Below, in pieces: positions 59,162 through 64,000 of a stretch of DNA of 64,000 nucleotides. The stretch is taken from contig CAYNSQ010000001.1 in NCBI GenBank assembly GCA_964400155.1, forward strand, positions 60,923-124,922. Direction: 5' to 3'. A program made the translations under genes and the position numbers. Source of the stretch: JAYTJL01 sp964400155. Its GTDB lineage: Bacteria > Patescibacteriota > Saccharimonadia > Saccharimonadales > UBA10212. The notes under the pieces are model-generated. The model did not search any database and was not told the DNA's origin. It was given only the letters and a program-made list of their open reading frames with translations. Position 1 is the stretch's first letter. Every line of letters starts with the position of its first letter.

Positions 59162-60010
59162 TTAGCCTTGCATAGGATTCTTGCGAGCAGTACCACTCCA
59201 AGGGTATTCTTTGCCTGACCAGCCATAGAAGGCGTACCAAATACTGCGGATTGGATGCACTAATAAGTAACCAAGAGACCAGGTGAATATGGCAGGATAG
59301 ACTGGCCAAATGGGTAGGGAATGTTTGGCTAAGTTACGTTTATACATAGATACATAATTCCAAAATTGGCGGGGGCTGTCATTGTAACGCCTACCGGAAG
59401 CCCCAGATAAAAATCGACGAGAATAAAATATTTTGTTACCATGCTCATAAATATGTACTGCTAAGTCTATGTCCTCGTGTAAGTCGCGGTCTTTACAAAG
59501 TTCGTCACTGACACTTATCCAAACAGATCTTCGTATTGCCATGTTAGAACCGTATAAAAACGGTGCTTTTTTAGCGTATTTGTAAGTCAATAGTCTAAGG
59601 CTATGATCAAACCATTGATTGGCCCGCATAAGGGGCATGTCGTAATAATAAACTGGTCCTGTCACCGCTTGAATGTCTGGTTTAAATGATAATTTAACAG
59701 TTTCTACCCAGTTTGCTGGCAGTATTGTATCCGAATCAATCCGTGCAATAATATCACCTTTGGCGGTGCGAAAACCTTTGGTTGAGGCATAAAAAACACC
59801 TTGGCGTTTTTCTGTGACATAAGTCACAAAATTATAACTTTGAGCAATTATTTTAGTTGAATCAACCGAATTGTTGTCGACTACTATCACTTCGTCCGGC
59901 AGCACTTCTTGTGCGGCGACTGAATCGAGACATTGACGAAGGTAGCTTTCTTCGTTGAAGGCTGGTATAACTATTGATAGCGTAAGCTTTTTGTTTTGGC
60001 TGGTTCGCAT
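59162..60010 (-). CDS. Glycosyltransferase family 2
   Basis: A 282-residue GT-A enzyme: LSIVIPAFNEESYLRQCLDSVAAQ, VVDNNSVDST, ARIDSDTILP (DXD) and a C-terminal hydrophobic segment (about 225-255) likely holding it at the membrane. It is the first of three minus-strand glycan genes. TAAAAT lies 8 nt before the ATG. Confidence 0.87.
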   Translation of the reverse strand: MRTSQNKKLTLSIVIPAFNEESYLRQCLDSVAAQEVLPDEVIVVDNNSVDSTKIIAQSYNFVTYVTEKRQGVFYASTKGFRTAKGDIIARIDSDTILPANWVETVKLSFKPDIQAVTGPVYYYDMPLMRANQWFDHSLRLLTYKYAKKAPFLYGSNMAIRRSVWISVSDELCKDRDLHEDIDLAVHIYEHGNKIFYSRRFLSGASGRRYNDSPRQFWNYVSMYKRNLAKHSLPIWPVYPAIFTWSLGYLLVHPIRSIWYAFYGWSGKEYPWSGTARKNPMQG

Positions 60011-60031
60011 CAGCTTTTATTTTAACATTCT

Positions 60032-61168
60032 ATGGCAACCAGGAAGAAAATTTCTAACAAACCAACCAAGTTTGAGTTAAGTCCAAAAGGGGTGGGTTAT
60101 TTTATTTGGAGCGGTAGTCGCACTCGTAAAACCTTTTCAGCAATTATCATCTTTACAGTTTTGCTAACAGCACTTAACTATGCAGTTGCCCAGTGGTATA
60201 TACATAAACATACCGAAGAACCACTGATGCTAGGGACTACATTTGTCTCTGATTATGCTGAAAGTTTTGGTTTGAATCCAAAAGAGACACTTGAGGCAGC
60301 ATTTTCAGACCTAGGTATGCGCCAAGTCAGACTGGTAAGTTATTGGAAAAATATAGAGACGTCGCCTGGTAATTACGATTTTTCGGGGTTAGATTGGCAA
60401 TTTGATATGGCTGAAAAATATGATGCCAAAGTTAGCCTGGCTTTGGGCATGAGACAACCAAGATGGCCCGAATGTCATGAACCGTCTTGGTTGGATATTT
60501 CTCAACCCGATAATAATTGGAAGCCTCAACTTTATGCTTATATGAAGGCAGTGGTTGATCGTTACAAAGACCGTCCAAACCTAGTTTCATATCAGTTAGA
60601 AAATGAATTCTTCATGCAAGTTTTTGGAGAATGTAAAAATTTCGACCGCCAGCGGCTTGTTGAAGAATTTAATTTGGTCAAACAATGGGATCCGCATCAT
60701 CCAATCATTATCAGTCGTAGCAATAACTGGGTTGGGCTACCGCTTGGCGACCCCAGACCTGACGAATTTGGAATTTCTGTCTACAAACGAGTGTGGGATG
60801 CAACTTTCACTCATCGATACTTTGAATACCCGTTGCCGTCATGGTTTTATTCTGCCTTGGCTGGCTGGGCAGAGTTAATAACCGGTAAAGATATGATTAT
60901 TCACGAACTTCAAGCCGAAAGCTGGACACCAAATGGACTGGATATAAAGGACTTATCTATAGAGGAACAGTATAAGTCAATGAACCCCAAGCGCATGAAA
61001 GACCGAATTGAGTATGGTGAAGCTACTGGTATGCGAGATATTTATATATGGGGTGAAGAATGGTGGTACTGGCTAAAAACTACCAAAGACCGTCCTGAAC
61101 TATGGAATGTGGTCAAAGAAGAAGTAGCTCGAGCCAACATACACAATCAAGAACTCCAGAGTAAATAG
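60032..61168 (+). CDS. Membrane-anchored clan-A glycoside hydrolase-like protein
   Basis: A 378-residue protein with an N-terminal TM helix (about 35-53) and a TIM-barrel-like domain. QLENEFF (Glu192, predicted acid/base) and IIHELQAESW (Glu292 or Glu296, predicted nucleophile) match the clan GH-A pattern, with RLVSYWKNIETSPGNYDFSGLDW as the substrate-binding start. The exact GH family (5, 39 or 42-like) is not resolved. It may process surface or host glycans. A divergent neighbour of the glycosyltransferases. Confidence 0.8.
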   Translation: MATRKKISNKPTKFELSPKGVGYFIWSGSRTRKTFSAIIIFTVLLTALNYAVAQWYIHKHTEEPLMLGTTFVSDYAESFGLNPKETLEAAFSDLGMRQVRLVSYWKNIETSPGNYDFSGLDWQFDMAEKYDAKVSLALGMRQPRWPECHEPSWLDISQPDNNWKPQLYAYMKAVVDRYKDRPNLVSYQLENEFFMQVFGECKNFDRQRLVEEFNLVKQWDPHHPIIISRSNNWVGLPLGDPRPDEFGISVYKRVWDATFTHRYFEYPLPSWFYSALAGWAELITGKDMIIHELQAESWTPNGLDIKDLSIEEQYKSMNPKRMKDRIEYGEATGMRDIYIWGEEWWYWLKTTKDRPELWNVVKEEVARANIHNQELQSK

Positions 61169-61299
61169 TCAATTATCTACGTATACAACCAGGGCAATAA
61201 ATGCTGGAATGATTTAATCAGTAAATACATTGTCTAGATTGACTCGTCATTGAGTCTTGATCAAGTTGATCTCGTTGAGCATTATCTCTTTTATACGTT

Positions 61300-61305
61300 T
61301 ATAAT
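61300..61305 (+). promoter_or_regulatory. -10 box of smpB (leaderless type)
   Basis: TATAAT, 7 nt before ATG 61313. Confidence 0.5.
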
Positions 61306-61312
61306 GTTATCT

Positions 61313-61768
61313 ATGGCTAAGAAGTCGTCACAAACCAAAAAAGTAACCAACCGCCGAGCGAGACATGATTATGAACTCGGTGATTCTTTAGTAGTGGGAA
61401 TTTCCCTGAGCGGTGCCGAAACCAAAGCTCTTCGTATGGGTCACGGTCAGCTACAAGGGGCATACGTTAACGTTTTGGGTGACGAGCTATGGCTTATCAA
61501 CGCCACCATACACGGAACTAGTGGAATTCCAATTTCAGAAGATCAAGTTAGTCGTAGTCGTAAACTGCTTGCTAAGCGTAAAGAAATCGATAAATTGATA
61601 GCTGAGCGACAGTCGGGCAAAACCATTGTGCCAGTGGAAATTCTAACCGGGAGTAGATATATAAAACTACGCATATCAGTAGGTAAGGGTAAAAAACATT
61701 ATGATAAAAGAGAGAACCTTAAAAAACGTCAACAACAGCGCGACATAGAAAGGCATACTAAATATTAA
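61313..61768 (+). CDS. smpB: SsrA-binding protein SmpB
   Basis: tmRNA partner for ribosome rescue, 151 residues. VTNRRARHDYELGDSLVVGISLSGAETKALRMGHGQLQGAYV is the OB-fold start and KLLAKRKEIDKLI plus GKGKKHYDKRENLKKRQQQRDIERHTKY the family C-terminus. The loop around residues 67-80 differs from the usual N-H-D-P-R segment. An upstream ATG-less extension exists, but MAKKSSQ at 61313 is the natural start. ssrA itself is not in the window. Confidence 0.93.
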   Translation: MAKKSSQTKKVTNRRARHDYELGDSLVVGISLSGAETKALRMGHGQLQGAYVNVLGDELWLINATIHGTSGIPISEDQVSRSRKLLAKRKEIDKLIAERQSGKTIVPVEILTGSRYIKLRISVGKGKKHYDKRENLKKRQQQRDIERHTKY

Positions 61769-61867
61769 CCATTTACAGTTGTCTATTTACCATGCATTTA
61801 CCATTAACTGTTTACCATTCACAGTTGATCACGGATAATGGTCATCGGATAACACTTGGATAATGGT
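61766..61867. repeat. Degenerate heptamer array between smpB and xthA
   Basis: Largely period 7: TTAACCA, TTTACAG, TTGTCTA, TTTACCA, a four-base slip (TGCA), TTTACCA, TTAACTG, TTTACCA, TTCACAG, TTGATCA, CGGATAA, TGGTCAT, CGGATAA and then less regular. The right half carries ATAATGGTAAA, the reverse complement of the left TTTACCATTA-type units, so the array is palindromic overall. Confidence 0.7.
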
Positions 61868-61897
61868 AAAAGATAAACAGAAATTGGAACGAAGTAA

Positions 61898-62692
61898 ATG
61901 AAGATATATTCCTGGAACGTTAATGGTATAAGAGCGGTTTATAACAAAGGTCTTTTTGAACCATTCATAGCCAAACATCAACCAGATATTTTATGTCTAC
62001 AAGAAACAAAAGCACAACCAGACCAGTCACCAATTGATTTACCTGAGTACAATGAATTTTGGAACTCAGCTGAAAAAAAAGGCTATAGTGGCACTGCCAT
62101 ACTATCCAAAACCGAGCCATTGGATGTCATCAACGGCCTGCCTGATGACATCATCAAAAAATACGAAGTTCATGGTGATGTTTATGGCGAACCAAACAAG
62201 GAAGGCAGGATAATTACTGCAGAATTTGACAAATTCTTTGTGGTTGGCGTCTATACCATCAACGTAAAGGATAACTTATCGCGAGTGCCTATTCGCCAAG
62301 CTTGGGATAAGGCATTCCTGGACTGGTGCAAGAGATTGGAAGAAACCAAACCAGTGGTTTTTTGTGGAGACCTTAACGTTGCGCACACAGAAGACGACCT
62401 AGCCAGGCCTAAAGAAAACATCGGTAAACGAGGATTCACAGACGAAGAACGCTCAGGCTTTGAACAATTGATTAAACACGGCTTTATAGATACTTTCAGG
62501 TTATTTACCAAAGGCAACGGACACTACACCTGGTGGACGCACTGGGCTAATGCCAGGGCTCGCAATGTCGGTTGGCGAATTGATTATTTTCTAGTATCAG
62601 CCAATTTGAAAAGTAAAGTTAAGTCGGCCCAAATTCATGCCGACGTTATGGGTAGTGACCATTGCCCAGTTAGCATAGAAATAGATGTCTAA
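61898..62692 (+). CDS. xthA: Exodeoxyribonuclease III
   Basis: AP endonuclease/exonuclease of base-excision repair, 264 residues. KIYSWNVNGIRA, ILCLQETKA (catalytic Glu), CGDLNVAHTEDDLARPKEN, and GSDHCPVSIEI (catalytic Asp-His) are intact. Ends with 8-bp overlap into the next gene. Confidence 0.96.
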   Translation: MKIYSWNVNGIRAVYNKGLFEPFIAKHQPDILCLQETKAQPDQSPIDLPEYNEFWNSAEKKGYSGTAILSKTEPLDVINGLPDDIIKKYEVHGDVYGEPNKEGRIITAEFDKFFVVGVYTINVKDNLSRVPIRQAWDKAFLDWCKRLEETKPVVFCGDLNVAHTEDDLARPKENIGKRGFTDEERSGFEQLIKHGFIDTFRLFTKGNGHYTWWTHWANARARNVGWRIDYFLVSANLKSKVKSAQIHADVMGSDHCPVSIEIDV

Positions 62693-63242
62693 AACAGTTG
62701 CCTTAGTCTATGGCTGGGCAGAAGGTCCTTGGGAAGCCAAAAAATTTATTAATGAATTGAACTTGCATGAATTTCAACTATCAAAAGATGTACATACTGC
62801 TGATATCTTAGTAGCACATTCACTGGGATGTTACTTAATTCCACCTGAATGCGTTGCTAAAACAATTGTATTAAACGGAACTCCTTTGTGGCCTCATAGA
62901 ACATATCTTGGCAGCTTAACCAGGAAATTAAAAAGGGAATTCTATTATCATAAAAATTCTGACGATCTTAAATGGTGGTTTAGTAAATTTATACATAACA
63001 TTTACTACACTATATCTAGGCCAATTGTTAGTTGGCATGCAATTACAAAGAATCAGATAGAAAATATACCGTCTAATGCAAAGGTCCTTATTGTACACAA
63101 TCAAAATGATAGTTTCTCCGAAACATCAGCCATGAAAACATTGGCGAAGGAAAATTCGTATAAATTTATTGGATTTGGCGGATTGCACGACGATATCTGG
63201 ACAAACCCCAAGCCATATGTTGATTTACTAAAGAGGTTATAA
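62685..63242 (+). CDS. RBBP9/YdeN-like alpha/beta hydrolase
   Basis: A 185-residue serine hydrolase: VAHSLGCYLIP (nucleophile serine), VLIVHNQNDSFSE (acid), and FGGLHDDIW (histidine). It resembles the small YdeN/RBBP9 group. Substrate unknown. An 8-bp overlap with xthA suggests coupled translation. Confidence 0.8.
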   Translation: MSKTVALVYGWAEGPWEAKKFINELNLHEFQLSKDVHTADILVAHSLGCYLIPPECVAKTIVLNGTPLWPHRTYLGSLTRKLKREFYYHKNSDDLKWWFSKFIHNIYYTISRPIVSWHAITKNQIENIPSNAKVLIVHNQNDSFSETSAMKTLAKENSYKFIGFGGLHDDIWTNPKPYVDLLKRL

Positions 63243-63243
63243 T
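63238..63243 (+). promoter_or_regulatory. -10 box of the HAD phosphatase gene (leaderless type)
   Basis: TATAAT overlapping the end of the previous gene, 6 nt before ATG 63250. Confidence 0.45.
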
Positions 63244-63249
63244 CCTAGT

Positions 63250-63960
63250 ATGAGTAAGCCATTTGCCGCATTCGATCTGGATGGAACACTGATTAGGTGG
63301 CAACTATACCACGCCATAGCCGACCAGTTAGCAAAAGATGGTCATATGGATACACTTGCCTATCAAACCATGAAAGACGCACGTAAGGCCTGGAAAAGGC
63401 GTACAGAGGCATCATTCAGAGATTATGAAGTGCAGGTTATCTCTACTTATGAGTCTGTTTTGAAAAAGCTGACTTATAAGCAATTGGATAGAGCTGTCGA
63501 GGCAGTCTTTGAAGAATACAAAGACCAAGTTTATAGCTACACTAGGGACTTATTAGTGGATCTGAAAAGTCGAGGATATATTTTGTTTGCTATATCAGGC
63601 TCGCAAGATGAAATCGTAAAAAAAATAACTGATTATTACGGTTTTGATGACTTTATCGGAACTATCTACGAACGGTCCGCAAATGGTTTTACAGGTAAAA
63701 AGACGGTGGCAGCACATTATAAAGATAAAGCCCTAAAAAGCTTGATTGATAAATACCATTTGGACTACACCGATAGTTTGGCTATCGGCGATAGCAAAAG
63801 CGACATAGCTATGATGGAATTGGTCCAACTACCGATTGCTTTCAACCCAGAAGAATCCTTATTTGAACACGCTAAAAATAAAGGTTGGAAAATTGTTATA
63901 GAACGCAAAAATATGGTTTATGAGTTGGAAAGCGAAGATGGAAAATACCAACTGGCTTAG
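63250..63960 (+). CDS. HAD-IB family phosphatase (SerB-like)
   Basis: A 236-residue HAD hydrolase: nucleophile motif FDLDGTLI (residues 8-15, two Asp), AISGSQDEIVKKI (motif II Ser), a Lys in GKKTVAAHYKDKAL and AIGDSKSDIAMMEL (motif IV). It resembles HAD-IB phosphoserine phosphatase-like enzymes and could act on a phosphorylated amino acid, sugar or nucleotide. Confidence 0.87.
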   Translation: MSKPFAAFDLDGTLIRWQLYHAIADQLAKDGHMDTLAYQTMKDARKAWKRRTEASFRDYEVQVISTYESVLKKLTYKQLDRAVEAVFEEYKDQVYSYTRDLLVDLKSRGYILFAISGSQDEIVKKITDYYGFDDFIGTIYERSANGFTGKKTVAAHYKDKALKSLIDKYHLDYTDSLAIGDSKSDIAMMELVQLPIAFNPEESLFEHAKNKGWKIVIERKNMVYELESEDGKYQLA

Positions 63961-64000
63961 ACAGACTGGCGACCCGCTTTTTCCGAACTTGCTTTGGAGT

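Noticed and set aside
1..64000. Alternative genetic code with UGA as glycine (code 25)
   Set aside because: UGA ends cyoA, cyoB and the DHH gene exactly at conserved C-termini and at four-base overlaps, so it is a normal stop.

Overview
The window looks like a chromosomal piece of a Saccharibacteria (TM7, Patescibacteria/CPR) genome. I infer this from the gene order (rplJ-rplL, dnaX-dnaB, ybaB-recR, an F-type ATP synthase, cyoABCDE), the small AT-rich genes, the lack of amino-acid, cofactor or lipid biosynthesis, the many membrane proteins of unknown role, and a set of genes resembling actinobacterial families. UGA is used as a stop (for example at the ends of cyoA, cyoB and the DHH gene), so code 25 does not apply. 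The window has two 100-N scaffold gaps (45380-45479 and 54281-54380).

Layout. 1-9 kb: end of rplJ, rplL, a hypothetical gene, then dnaX, dnaB, a membrane protein, ybaB, recR, a DHH phosphoesterase and cysS. 9-13.5 kb (minus strand): AI-2E permease, two GT4 glycosyltransferases, an alpha/beta hydrolase. 13.6-18.5 kb: tRNA-Gln(TTG) and cyoABCDE. 18.5-28 kb: small membrane and stress-type genes, an LPDTG surface protein, pgl-gnd, a K+-channel-like protein and SHOCT/DUF6325/DUF7144-type genes. 28-36 kb: a DHA2-type MFS exporter and a complete atpBEFHAGDC operon. 36-45 kb: a VanY carboxypeptidase, an AMP-ligase coupled to an OpgC-like membrane acyltransferase, VKOR, an FAD dehydrogenase, thyA-folA. 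45-50 kb: queA, metK under a SAM riboswitch, pcm and a second VKOR. 50-57 kb: a UvrD/RecB-type helicase-nuclease, aquaporin (cut by a gap), glutaredoxin, a CobO-type adenosyltransferase, a secreted nuclease. 57-64 kb: a glycosyltransferase/GtrA/glycoside hydrolase group, smpB, xthA, a hydrolase and a HAD phosphatase.

How it works together. A quinol oxidase with all catalytic and quinone-site residues, an ATP synthase and a GlcD/Dld-type FAD dehydrogenase could form a minimal aerobic chain. No quinone synthesis gene is visible, so quinone may be acquired. VKOR proteins could oxidise cysteines of secreted proteins such as the LPDTG protein. The secreted nuclease, permeases and sugar enzymes fit a host-dependent scavenger.

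Most notable points: (1) period-7 tandem repeats of different sequence at four noncoding places, one inside the metK riboswitch and two touching assembly gaps; (2) many genes with a -10 box 5-9 nt before the start codon, suggesting widespread leaderless mRNAs; (3) two conserved genes (cyoE and the AMP-ligase) whose only plausible starts are AUA/AUU/AUC; (4) DnaX and RecR both lacking their cysteine zinc modules, with a 9-A slippery run in dnaX that would give a short form.
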